A stretch of 31,770 nt of DNA from Subdoligranulum sp. CAG:314 (GTDB lineage Bacteria > Bacillota > Clostridia > Christensenellales > CAG-314), in assembly GCA_000437915.1 (NCBI GenBank), contig FR901000.1, forward strand, positions 1 to 31,770, read 5' to 3'. Position numbers and translations under genes: made by a program. Under the pieces are notes generated by a model. The model was not told the origin of the DNA. It did not search any database and saw only the letters and a program-made list of their open reading frames with translations. This document shows, in pieces, positions 1 to 7,687 of this stretch (position 1 is the first letter of the stretch; the number at the start of each line of letters is the position of its first letter).

Positions 1-2784
1 TCTGTTTAGGCTGTCGTACTCGTAGCTTATATTTTTGCCCGTGTCAAGCAAATTCTTTATTTCCGTTACGTTTCCGTTGGCGTCGTAAGTATATTCGTAC
101 TGTTCTGTTGGCGTTGCGCTGCTTTGGGGATAAAATTTCTCGCTTTTTACCAATCCCGTTGTTTCGTTTGTTCCGCTTTTTCCCGCGTGGTAATCGTAGG
201 TTTGGTAAAATATATGCTGCGACGTCCCTCTTATGGGATACGTGCTCCAATAATTGTATATTGTTTGTTTCTGCGTCCTTCTGTTCAGTTTGTCATAGCT
301 GTATATGGATTCTTGCTCATTCGGCAACGCCGTTGTGCTTGCTGTCCTTATTTTCCCGTCGGGCGATTCGTTTCCGTCTTCTCTCGTTACCATATATGCT
401 ATATTTCCGTAGTTCTCTGTCGTCACCCTGTCGTAGCCGTCGTAGCTTATGTTTTTGACATATTTCTGCGCTCCGCCGGCTGTATTCGTGACCGTTACCT
501 TTGTCGCGTGCTTTCTGTTTTCGTCATATGTGTAAGTATACTTCAATCCTGCCTTGTTGTCAACAATCTCTTCCAACACGCTCGGCTTCAAGCCGCCGTC
601 TTCTGCTTCGAGATACGTGTTTTCTATTACGCTTGCATAGCTCGACGTGCCTGCTTTCTTCTCTTTCTTGCTGAGCAACCTGCCGTTTTTGTCGTAGGTG
701 TATCTTTCCACGTAGCCGTTGACGTCCGTATCGTACTGCACGGTCTTTTCGTCGTCGGTTGCGGAGCGAGTCAGGGTGTTGAACTCTATTTTATTGTTGT
801 TAGGGGTGTTAATCGTCTCGTAGCCTATTGAACCAAGATACCCTCTGCCGTAACCGAACCTGAACCTTGTTCCGTTGTGGGTGAGTTTGGTTAAGCGGTT
901 GTTTTCGTATTCGTAGCTCGTTTTTTCCGTTCCGTTGACCTTGATTGACGTGAGCAGGTCGTTTGCGAACACGGGCGTCGTTTTGTTTCCCTTTGCGTCC
1001 TCGGTGTATTTCAGCTCCTTTTTTCCGTCGTAGATGTTTCTTGCGCTCCGCTCCTGTCCGTCTACGTAAAACGTGCTCTTTTCCTCATACACCTTCTCTC
1101 CAGCTTCCGTCTTTTGCTCAAACGCGTAGTCCGTCTTTACGTATGCAGTGTCGCCCCCTGTCCTTTCGCCCGTCATAAGTCCGTCCGCGTCGTAGGTATA
1201 TTGCTTCTCCACTCCGTCATATCCTTTTTCTTTTACCAGCTCGAATTTGGAGTTGTAATACTTGTACGACACGTAACGCTTGTTCCCCTTGACCAGCTGC
1301 GTCGTCTCTTTCAGCGCATACGGCGTTATGCCGAAGAAATCCACCTGATACACCGTGAACGTCTTGTAGCGGCTGTTCCCGTCCTCGTCCCGGAAATCCG
1401 TGCATACCACAGGCGCGAGGTTTTTCAGCTCGTACCCCCTGAATTTAAGCGGCGTTGCTCCATCGTCATAGCAAAACGCGTTCATATACACGCTTATGAT
1501 ACGCGTCCCCTTTTTCATGCCCAGAAACATATTTAACAGCTCCTGCGAGCTTAACAGATTGAACATCGCTATTGTAAGTCCGTTTTTGTTGGTTATTGCC
1601 GACGTGTCGTAGTTTATATTCATTCGCTCGATTTCATCCTCCACGGATATAGTCGTGAAGTCCGTCACCGTGCCGAGATTGGGCACATAGCTCTCCACCA
1701 GATAATTGCTCGTTACCGTTCTGTCCGGCACCTTGCACAGTCCGTCCACCGTTATGCTTGCGTATTTGAGCAGGTCGGGGTGGTTGCTGTCGTAGCGCAC
1801 AAGCCCGTATTCGGTTTTTATGCCCTTTTTATCCTTGTAGCTGTATCGGTTGTCCGCCGTGTGGGTGAAGTCTGTGTATTTCTCCGTCGTTTCGCCGTTT
1901 GCAAGCGACAGCGTCCAGATTTCTCCGCTGACGCTTGCGCCGTAATCCCGATATTCCTTTTTTTCCAGTACGCTCGGCTTGTTGTTTGAATAGGTCGCTT
2001 CCACCGACGTAAAGCCGTCGTAAACGCAGGCAAGACTGTTGTTTTGCAGGCGGTAAAAGCTCCTGTCCGTGCAGCTCTTTTGCAAAACGGCGCCCGACGA
2101 GTCCCACTCCGCCTTATACTCCGCAAGCATATACCAGCCGCTGCTGCCCGATACCGTGACGGGCAAAAGCTCGAATCGCTTGTTGTAGCCTCTTATCTCC
2201 ACCGTCATGCCGCCGTTTGAGCGCACAAAAGTGCAGACGTTGCCTTCGCCGTCCGTGATTGTTGCTGACGTCACCGAGCTTGTGTGTCCGTATACGTTTT
2301 CGACAGAACACAGCTTCCCGTTGCCGTCAAAGCTCATGACGTTGCCGGACAAATCCTCCAGCTCCCAGCCTGTCGACGTCTGTTTGATGTTGAGACAGGT
2401 CTCGTTTTCAAAGTAGCCGTAGTCCGACGCGTCGGCGTCGCTCAGCGAGCTTTCATGCACCACCTGATTTGCCGCGTAAAAGTATCTGTCCTCCATTTTC
2501 CCGTCGGTATAGATTACGTCCGGCTTGTCCGTGCCGCTTTCCCACGCCGTTATCTGTGACTTTTGCGTCAAGTATTGCTCGTAATTGAGTCTCCAACCGC
2601 CGTGCGTCACGTCGTAATACAGCTTCAGGTTGAGAGGCATTTTGCTCCCGGGCAGCGATACAAGCTCCTTTTCCAGCTTTAACACACCCGTCTTTAAGTC
2701 GTACACGACTCGTCCCGCGTTGCCCGCCTCCGTTTCCACCGCAATCGGCGAAATGTCTTTCAGTTTTTTGTTTATTGTTCCCAT
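1..2784 (-). CDS. RHS/YD-repeat protein, C-terminus beyond left edge
   Basis: The frame is open without a stop for 928 codons from ATG 2784 to the window edge, checked triplet by triplet. The ATG has an AAAGGAG site 6 bases upstream. The second half carries RHS/YD repeats with the usual tyrosine-aspartate cores, such as YTYDADGLMTGE, YTYDKNGRLLSKKE, YTYDENRKHATKV, YDGYDRV, YSYDKLNRR, YTYDANGNVTEI and YEYDSLNR at the edge. The N-terminal ~400 residues are beta-rich without clear repeats. No signal peptide or membrane segment is visible. RHS proteins of Gram-positives form a beta cocoon around a variable C-terminal domain, often a toxin; here that tip lies left of base 1, so toxicity cannot be judged. 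The family call is firm; substrate and role are unknown. It has its own promoter, so it need not be co-transcribed with the membrane protein gene before it. Confidence 0.9.
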   Translation of the reverse strand, partial: MGTINKKLKDISPIAVETEAGNAGRVVYDLKTGVLKLEKELVSLPGSKMPLNLKLYYDVTHGGWRLNYEQYLTQKSQITAWESGTDKPDVIYTDGKMEDRYFYAANQVVHESSLSDADASDYGYFENETCLNIKQTSTGWELEDLSGNVMSFDGNGKLCSVENVYGHTSSVTSATITDGEGNVCTFVRSNGGMTVEIRGYNKRFELLPVTVSGSSGWYMLAEYKAEWDSSGAVLQKSCTDRSFYRLQNNSLACVYDGFTSVEATYSNNKPSVLEKKEYRDYGASVSGEIWTLSLANGETTEKYTDFTHTADNRYSYKDKKGIKTEYGLVRYDSNHPDLLKYASITVDGLCKVPDRTVTSNYLVESYVPNLGTVTDFTTISVEDEIERMNINYDTSAITNKNGLTIAMFNLLSSQELLNMFLGMKKGTRIISVYMNAFCYDDGATPLKFRGYELKNLAPVVCTDFRDEDGNSRYKTFTVYQVDFFGITPYALKETTQLVKGNKRYVSYKYYNSKFELVKEKGYDGVEKQYTYDADGLMTGERTGGDTAYVKTDYAFEQKTEAGEKVYEEKSTFYVDGQERSARNIYDGKKELKYTEDAKGNKTTPVFANDLLTSIKVNGTEKTSYEYENNRLTKLTHNGTRFRFGYGRGYLGSIGYETINTPNNNKIEFNTLTRSATDDEKTVQYDTDVNGYVERYTYDKNGRLLSKKEKKAGTSSYASVIENTYLEAEDGGLKPSVLEEIVDNKAGLKYTYTYDENRKHATKVTVTNTAGGAQKYVKNISYDGYDRVTTENYGNIAYMVTREDGNESPDGKIRTASTTALPNEQESIYSYDKLNRRTQKQTIYNYWSTYPIRGTSQHIFYQTYDYHAGKSGTNETTGLVKSEKFYPQSSATPTEQYEYTYDANGNVTEIKNLLDTGKNISYEYDSLNR

Positions 2785-2864
2785 GTCATTCTCCTTTGTA
2801 TTTTCTTGTTTTTTCTGCTGCAGCAAACAAAAAACGAACCCGTTTGAGTCCGTTCTTTTCCCTT

Positions 2865-2892
2865 ATTTTATATCTGCTTTTCGCCTTGTCAA
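2865..2892 (-). promoter_or_regulatory. Sigma-A promoter of the RHS gene
   Basis: On the minus strand TTGACA (2892-2887), a 16-base spacer and TAAAAT (2870-2865) form a good promoter about 80 bases before the RHS start. The leader between them contains a small hairpin (AAACG-GGTT-CGTTT, 2845-2832) followed by T residues. It could act as a weak attenuator, but the stem has only 5 bp. The rest of the 203-base gap 2785-2987 is AT-rich and holds no gene. Confidence 0.7.
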
Positions 2893-2987
2893 GCGCTCTG
2901 TCCGAATTTTTATTTCGCTTTTTTCCAAAAAATATTGTGAAAACCTTTTTTCCACTCTCCCTTTTTTATATTTTTTTCCGCTACCTT

Positions 2988-3647
2988 TCAGTCCTTTGTT
3001 TGGACGTCTGCGGCGTTATCGCGGCTTTGAGCTTCGCCGTCCTCCGAAAGCCCGAATACGGGCACAGGCTCCTTATCCTTGACGAAGCCTTTGAGCAACC
3101 GTGAAACCTCTTCGGGCTTTCGCACATTGTACAGAGCAAGCATCTGCTTGTCCGAAAATTTCAAGATGATTTTGGCGGGATAATACTGCCCGCGATTATC
3201 AATTAAAATAATTAAACAAACTATAAAAAAACCTAAAAAACCCAGCAATACACACAGCCATAAGTATTTAAAATAGTCTTTGTCTTTCCCGAAACGCTGA
3301 GCTTTGCAGTAAAACACGCTGTCCACATCGCTTTTGCGAAAATACAGATACTTGTCGTCTGCGGCGGCGGGCTTTGCCGACAAGGTAAATTTAGACTTTT
3401 TGTTTACCGCGAGCATAAATTCGTCGCAAAGAAGAATTTCAACAGGTCTGCCGAGCAACCTTGCAAGCATCACAATTGTCAAAACACCGCCCGAAACTAC
3501 AAACAAAGCGCCGACAATTTTTTTTGCCAAGTCGCTCATCGTGCCAAGCCCCGTCGCAAGCGTCACCGCGCCGAACACAGCCGACAAAACTCCGAAAACC
3601 AAACACACAATCGCTCCGCCTATACGCCTTTTTGCGATTACCTGCAT
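2988..3647 (-). CDS. Unrecognised three-helix membrane protein
   Basis: A 219-residue protein with a clear start: AAGGAGGG lies 8 bases before ATG 3647. Hydrophobic segments at about residues 10-34, 43-66 and 128-149 look like transmembrane helices. Between the second and third lies a soluble stretch (67-127), and the tail (150-219) is charged. The helix pair followed by a small soluble beta-like region recalls bacterial PH-like membrane proteins, but no diagnostic motif is seen, so no function is assigned. It precedes the RHS gene on the same strand, about 200 bases away, with a separate promoter. Whether it serves the RHS protein, for example as anchor or immunity factor, is untested. Confidence 0.75.
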   Translation of the reverse strand: MQVIAKRRIGGAIVCLVFGVLSAVFGAVTLATGLGTMSDLAKKIVGALFVVSGGVLTIVMLARLLGRPVEILLCDEFMLAVNKKSKFTLSAKPAAADDKYLYFRKSDVDSVFYCKAQRFGKDKDYFKYLWLCVLLGFLGFFIVCLIILIDNRGQYYPAKIILKFSDKQMLALYNVRKPEEVSRLLKGFVKDKEPVPVFGLSEDGEAQSRDNAADVQTKD

Positions 3648-3667
3648 AAAAAACCCTCCTTGATTTC

Positions 3668-3696
3668 ATTTTACCACACATTTTCCTGTAAGGCAA
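3668..3696 (-). promoter_or_regulatory. Sigma-A promoter of the three-helix membrane protein
   Basis: TTGCCT (3696-3691), a 17-base spacer and TAAAAT (3673-3668) on the minus strand, about 20 bases before ATG 3647. It diverges from the pfp promoter; together they occupy the 208-base gap 3648-3855. Confidence 0.65.
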
Positions 3697-3793
3697 TTAT
3701 TATGTCGTATTTTGTCGTTTTTCGTGCAGTGCGGTGCAGTCGGCAGGCGGACGGGGTTTGCTTGAAGGAATTTTTTTATTTCTCCCGCAACGA

Positions 3794-3822
3794 TTGAACT
3801 TTTACTCTGTTTTTGCTATAAT
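3794..3822 (+). promoter_or_regulatory. Sigma-A promoter of pfp
   Basis: TTGAAC (3794-3799), a 17-base spacer and a perfect TATAAT (3817-3822), 33 bases before the ATG. Confidence 0.8.
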
Positions 3823-3855
3823 TTCAATAGACTATATGCGGAGGTTTCTTCACAG

Positions 3856-5121
3856 ATGGAAAAACTCAAAGGCTCGTTGCTTTTCGGCCAGTCCGGCGGC
3901 CCCACTTCGGTAATAAACGCCAGCGCCTACGGCGTTTTCAGCGAAGCGTTCAATCACGATTGCATTACGCGCGTACTCGGCGCGCACTACGGCATAAAGG
4001 GCATACTCGACGACGACCTGTTCGACATAAACTCCGAGAGCCGCGAGGAGCTTGAACTGCTCAAAACAATGCCCTCTTCCGCCTTGGGCTCGGTACGCTA
4101 CAAGTTAAAGCCTTTTGAAGAGGACGAAACGGATTATAAACGGGTGTTGGAAATTTTCCGCAAGTACAACGTGAGATATTTTCTCTACAACGGCGGAAAC
4201 GACTCCATGGACACGGTGTGCAAAATCGGCGCGTACCTCAAAGCGCACGGCTACAAATGCAACGTAGTCGGCGTGCCCAAAACCATTGACAACGACCTTG
4301 CCCTCACCGACCACTGTCCCGGCTTCGGCTCGGCGGCAAAATATATCGCCGCAAGCTGCATGGAGCTTTCCTTGGATTCGAGCGTGTATTTCAACGGCGC
4401 AATCACCGTTGTGGAAATCATGGGACGCAACGCGGGTTGGCTGACTGCGGCAAGCGCAATCGCCGCTTTCAACGGTCACGGCCCCGATTTGATTTACGTG
4501 CCGGAAATCCCCTTTGACATCTCCGCGTTTATGGACGACGTGAGCGCGGTCTACAACCGCAAGGGCGATTGCTTTGTCGCCGTTTCGGAAGGCATAAAGG
4601 ACAAGGACGGCAAATATATAAGCGAATACGCGAGCGGGCTTGCGACGGAGCAGGACAGCTTCAACCACAAACAGTTGGGCGGCGTGGGCGCATTTTTGGC
4701 TTCCTACGTAAAGGTGCACACCAAAGCCAAGGTAAGAGCCATAGAATTCAGTCTCTTGCAGCGCTGCGCAAGCCACATAGCCAGCAAAACCGACGTGGAG
4801 GAAGCCTGTCTTGCAGGCACGGAAGCGGTGCGGGCGGCAGTTGACGGAGAGTCGGAGGTCATGATATGTTTTAAGCGTGCGGCGGACAAAAACGGAAATT
4901 ATTTGTGCGAAACGTCCCGCGTTCCGCTTTGCGAGGTGGCAAACGAGGAAAAGACTCTGCCCATGGAGTTTATTTCCCCGACAAACAATTTTATATCAGA
5001 AAAATATCTCGGCTATGTGCTGCCGCTTATTCAGGGAGAATCCGCGCCGCCCTTTGAAAACGGGACGCCGCGTTACGCAAAGCTGAAACGAATCAAGCCG
5101 GAGCCTAAGCTATGCAAATAA
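3856..5121 (+). CDS. pfp: Pyrophosphate-dependent 6-phosphofructokinase
   Basis: A 421-residue cytoplasmic enzyme interconverting fructose 6-phosphate and fructose 1,6-bisphosphate, the committed step of glycolysis. Family motifs are all present: the phosphate-binding GQSGGPT (11-17), NGGNDSMDT (112-120), PKTIDND (141-147) and MGRNAGW (189-195). Two positions mark PPi rather than ATP use. One is the aspartate in GGND where ATP enzymes have glycine; the other is lysine 142 in PKTIDND, where ATP enzymes have glycine. PPi use makes the step reversible, which is typical of anaerobes. A GGAGG (3840-3844) sits 11 bases before ATG 3856. The gene is single, with its own promoter and a terminator right after the stop. 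PPi dependence is inferred from residues, not proven. Confidence 0.93.
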   Translation: MEKLKGSLLFGQSGGPTSVINASAYGVFSEAFNHDCITRVLGAHYGIKGILDDDLFDINSESREELELLKTMPSSALGSVRYKLKPFEEDETDYKRVLEIFRKYNVRYFLYNGGNDSMDTVCKIGAYLKAHGYKCNVVGVPKTIDNDLALTDHCPGFGSAAKYIAASCMELSLDSSVYFNGAITVVEIMGRNAGWLTAASAIAAFNGHGPDLIYVPEIPFDISAFMDDVSAVYNRKGDCFVAVSEGIKDKDGKYISEYASGLATEQDSFNHKQLGGVGAFLASYVKVHTKAKVRAIEFSLLQRCASHIASKTDVEEACLAGTEAVRAAVDGESEVMICFKRAADKNGNYLCETSRVPLCEVANEEKTLPMEFISPTNNFISEKYLGYVLPLIQGESAPPFENGTPRYAKLKRIKPEPKLCK

Positions 5122-5147
5122 AAAAGCGTCCCGAAAGGGACGCTTTT
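5122..5147. terminator. Bidirectional terminator between pfp and the gate-type membrane protein
   Basis: Perfect 11-bp stem (AAAAGCGTCCC / GGGACGCTTTT) with a GAAA loop. It lies immediately after the pfp stop and 11 bases beyond the stop of the convergent gene. The T-run is better on the minus strand. Confidence 0.9.
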
Positions 5148-5158
5148 GGTTTAAATAT

Positions 5159-6490
5159 TCAAAGCAGCAGACTGACCAGAGCGAACAGTCCGTTTGCCAA
5201 CAGCCCCGCGACCAAGCCGCCGACGGTGTGCAGCATGATTGACCAGCCGGTAAGGCTTCTGAAATTGAGCGCGTCCATCATGGACACGTGGGTTGACAGG
5301 TAACCGCTCCAAAACATACACATAGCCGTCAGCACGGCGACGTTGCTTGCGGTAATAATCCCTCTCGACATCATTTCGGGGACAAGACCTATTGCCGCGC
5401 CCGCGCTGCCGAGAGCAGTCAAGGGGACGGCAATTATTTCCGGAGAACCGAACCCGAACAGCGGCTTCAAGACGGGGCTTAAAAAGCTGCCTATCATGGG
5501 AATAAGCCCCACTCCCTCGCCGACGCCGCCCGTATAGCCGCCTTCGGGCTTGCCGTTGGTGAGCATGAGCACCAGCGTAGCGATAATCAGCACTCCCGGA
5601 ATAATGGAAACTCCCACCTTGACTCCGCCCGCACCGCCGTCAAGCAGGCTTGAAATCAGCCGCTGAAAAACGCCGCCTTCGCGCACCTCGCGCATTTTCA
5701 GCACATCGTACTCCGCGCTTCCCGCATCCTTCAAAGCAGGCTCGTCCTTGCCGAACACTTTTTTGGTTTTCAAAAGCATAAGTCTTGTCACAAGTATGCT
5801 CGTCAAAAACACGGACAACAGTCCCACAACAACGGCAATCCCGAAATGCTCGCCGTTTAAGCTGAGCATTGAAACGACGACTATCAGTCCCATTCCGAAT
5901 GCAGTGCCGATGTTGGTGAGCGCGCCAAGTTGATATTTTTTGAAATATCTGATGTAATTTCTGTCGTTTGCGAGAGTGAGCACGGCGGGATTGTCGGACA
6001 GAAAGGACGTAAACAGTGAAATCGAGGTTGCGCCCGGCATACCGTACAACGGTCCCATGAGGGGCGCAAACGCTTTGTTGAGCAAAGACACCACTCCGAA
6101 CTCGCTGAGCACGGCGGATATGGCGCCCATAAGCACTGCCAGAGCCAAAAGATAAAACACCGTGTCCTTCAAAAGCATGAACGCCGTGTTGAACATGGTG
6201 TTGATTGCGTTGGAAAAGCCCATAACGCAGCCGAAAGCGACAAAAAAGCCCGCCACAAGGACAAGGCAGACAAAGCCTTCCGCGCCGACGGCCTTTTTCA
6301 GTTTTTTTCCGCCGCAAGCGTCTTTTACGCCGCGCTGCGGCTCGTTTTCAAAGACTTGCGCCCCGGCGCCTGCTGCGACAGCTGCGTCTGCGGCGGCTAC
6401 GTCGTAAGAATCGTTCTTTTTTCCCGTTTCGGGAGGAATATCTTCCGCCCTCTCGGGCGGTGCCGGCGTTGCGCCGTCGTTTTGCTGCAT
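5159..6490 (-). CDS. Nucleoside-recognition (gate) domain membrane protein
   Basis: A 443-residue multi-pass membrane protein. The first ~65 residues are soluble and rich in Ala, Pro and Glu; the rest has about ten hydrophobic segments. The stretch SLFTSFLSDNPAVLTLAND followed by YFKKYQLGALTNIGTAFGMG, and the two similar halves, resemble the nucleoside-recognition/gate superfamily (YjiH-like; also the group annotated as CD0519/CD1768 family). No substrate can be named. ATG 6490 is chosen because GGAG lies 9 bases upstream. A longer reading from TTG 6520 has no ribosome site and begins before the predicted transcript start. The gene is single, with its own promoter and shared terminator. Confidence 0.75.
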   Translation of the reverse strand: MQQNDGATPAPPERAEDIPPETGKKNDSYDVAAADAAVAAGAGAQVFENEPQRGVKDACGGKKLKKAVGAEGFVCLVLVAGFFVAFGCVMGFSNAINTMFNTAFMLLKDTVFYLLALAVLMGAISAVLSEFGVVSLLNKAFAPLMGPLYGMPGATSISLFTSFLSDNPAVLTLANDRNYIRYFKKYQLGALTNIGTAFGMGLIVVVSMLSLNGEHFGIAVVVGLLSVFLTSILVTRLMLLKTKKVFGKDEPALKDAGSAEYDVLKMREVREGGVFQRLISSLLDGGAGGVKVGVSIIPGVLIIATLVLMLTNGKPEGGYTGGVGEGVGLIPMIGSFLSPVLKPLFGFGSPEIIAVPLTALGSAGAAIGLVPEMMSRGIITASNVAVLTAMCMFWSGYLSTHVSMMDALNFRSLTGWSIMLHTVGGLVAGLLANGLFALVSLLL

Positions 6491-6522
6491 TTCTCTTTTC
6501 TCCAAGTTTTTAAACCACAAAA

Positions 6523-6551
6523 AGAATAACAGTTAAGCCATTGTATGTCAA
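6523..6551 (-). promoter_or_regulatory. Sigma-A promoter of the gate-type membrane protein
   Basis: TTGACA (6551-6546), 17-base spacer, TATTCT (6528-6523) with a TG extended -10. The transcript should start near 6516, which rules out the upstream TTG start at 6520. Confidence 0.75.
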
Positions 6552-6606
6552 CGGTTTAATACAAATTTCCGTCAACATGAATATAGTTCATAAAACGCAA
6601 CGGCGC

Positions 6607-7143
6607 CTATATTTTCACTAGCACGGCGCGCACGGGCGACGCTTCCGCGCCCTCCGCTTTGAGAGGCAGGGCGCAAAGAAAATATTTACCCTCGTCGACA
6701 TTTTTAAGCACGAGGTTTTCCAGCAGATACACCCCCGCCCGCGCGAAAATTCCGTGAACCGCAAGAGTATCCTTTCCGTCAAAGGACTGCTGCTGCGTGC
6801 CTGCAAGCTCTATACCCATATCCGCAAGTTTTTGCGCCAGCGCGGCGTCGGGCGGCGCGCCCTTGAACAGCATACGACGGCAAAAATTTTTCTCGGCGTT
6901 TTCGGCGGTACACACGACGCACTCTCCCAAAAAAACCGAAAGCTCGGCGGCGCAAACGTCCTTTCCGCCCGAAAACGTGTGCGAGGGCGCGTCAACGTGG
7001 GTGCCGTTGTGCATACACACAGTCAAATCGCTGACCGCAAAGCCGTCCCTTTCCACTGTTTTAATCGCCGTCAATCGGGGCGCCGTGTCCCCCTCGAACA
7101 CGCTCCCGCTCAAAAGCTCCTGAGAAATATCGATAATTTCCAT
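6607..7143 (-). CDS. Putative metal-dependent cyclase/hydrolase (kynurenine formamidase-like)
   Basis: A 178-residue protein of the Cyclase family. The metal-binding signature HxGTHxDxPxH is present as HNGTHVDAPSH (H45, H49, D51, H55). The C-terminal half has the expected H...GVYLLENL pattern (residues ~128-142) followed by a PLKAEGAEASPVRA stretch typical of the family end. It is somewhat shorter than the usual ~205 residues, with no obvious missing motif. Members hydrolyse formamides, isatin or related substrates; the substrate here cannot be inferred, and no kynurenine pathway gene is nearby. GAGGAG lies 6 bases before ATG 7143. A hairpin terminator separates it from the cyclophilin gene before it. 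Confidence 0.82.
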   Translation of the reverse strand: MEIIDISQELLSGSVFEGDTAPRLTAIKTVERDGFAVSDLTVCMHNGTHVDAPSHTFSGGKDVCAAELSVFLGECVVCTAENAEKNFCRRMLFKGAPPDAALAQKLADMGIELAGTQQQSFDGKDTLAVHGIFARAGVYLLENLVLKNVDEGKYFLCALPLKAEGAEASPVRAVLVKI

Positions 7144-7161
7144 AAAATCTCCTCAAAAACA

Positions 7162-7187
7162 AAAGCAAGTCGTCTGCGACCTGCTTT
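7162..7187 (-). terminator. Terminator of the alaS-cyclophilin operon
   Basis: 11-bp stem with one G-U pair (AAAGCAGGTCG / CGACTTGCTTT on the minus strand), CAGA loop, then TTTTGTTTTT. It begins 6 bases after the cyclophilin stop. Confidence 0.8.
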
Positions 7188-7193
7188 CCTGCT

Positions 7194-7679
7194 TTAATCC
7201 GCAAAACGGATGTATTTTATTTTCTGTTCCTTTTTCGGACGGTCGTTTGCGTCCGTAGGCACGGCGGCAATCCTGTCCACGACATCAAGTCCGCTTTCCG
7301 CAATGCCGAAGGCGGCGTATTGCCCGTCAAGAAAGGTCGCGTCCTTGTGGCAGATGAAAAATTGACTTGACGCCGAATCGAAATCGTTTGCGCGCGCCAT
7401 GGAGATGACTCCGCGTCTGTGCGAGAGATTGTTTTTTACGCCGTTGGCGTAGAACTCTCCCTTTATATTTTTTTCGGAGCCGCCGCAGCCTGTTCCCGTG
7501 GGGTCTCCCCCCTGAATCATAAAGCCGTCTATTACGCGGTGAAAAATCAAACCGTCGTAAAACCTTCTCTCCACCAGCGCTCTGAAATTCTCCACCGAAA
7601 GGGGCGCGTTTTTTTCGTCGAGAACGACGACTATCTCTCCGCCGTCCTCCATGGTGATTTTAACCTTGTTTTTGTCCAT
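7194..7679 (-). CDS. Peptidyl-prolyl cis-trans isomerase, cyclophilin type
   Basis: A 161-residue single-domain cyclophilin that speeds proline isomerisation during protein folding. The core signature FHRVIDGFMIQGGDPTGTG (about residues 46-64) includes the catalytic arginine. SSQFFI (~104-109) and the FLDGQYAAFG stretch (~115-124) complete the active site. No signal peptide or lipobox is seen, so it is predicted cytoplasmic. GAGGAG precedes ATG 7679 closely, and only 8 bases separate it from the alaS stop, so the two are co-transcribed. Confidence 0.95.
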   Translation of the reverse strand: MDKNKVKITMEDGGEIVVVLDEKNAPLSVENFRALVERRFYDGLIFHRVIDGFMIQGGDPTGTGCGGSEKNIKGEFYANGVKNNLSHRRGVISMARANDFDSASSQFFICHKDATFLDGQYAAFGIAESGLDVVDRIAAVPTDANDRPKKEQKIKYIRFAD

Positions 7680-7687
7680 ATCTCTCC

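Noticed and set aside
1..2784. RHS region as a decayed pseudogene because only short complete frames appear in it
   Set aside because: The minus-strand frame is open for all 928 codons; it simply has no stop inside the window.
6491..6520. TTG start at 6520 for the gate-type membrane protein
   Set aside because: Lies upstream of the predicted transcript start and lacks a ribosome site; ATG 6490 has both in order.
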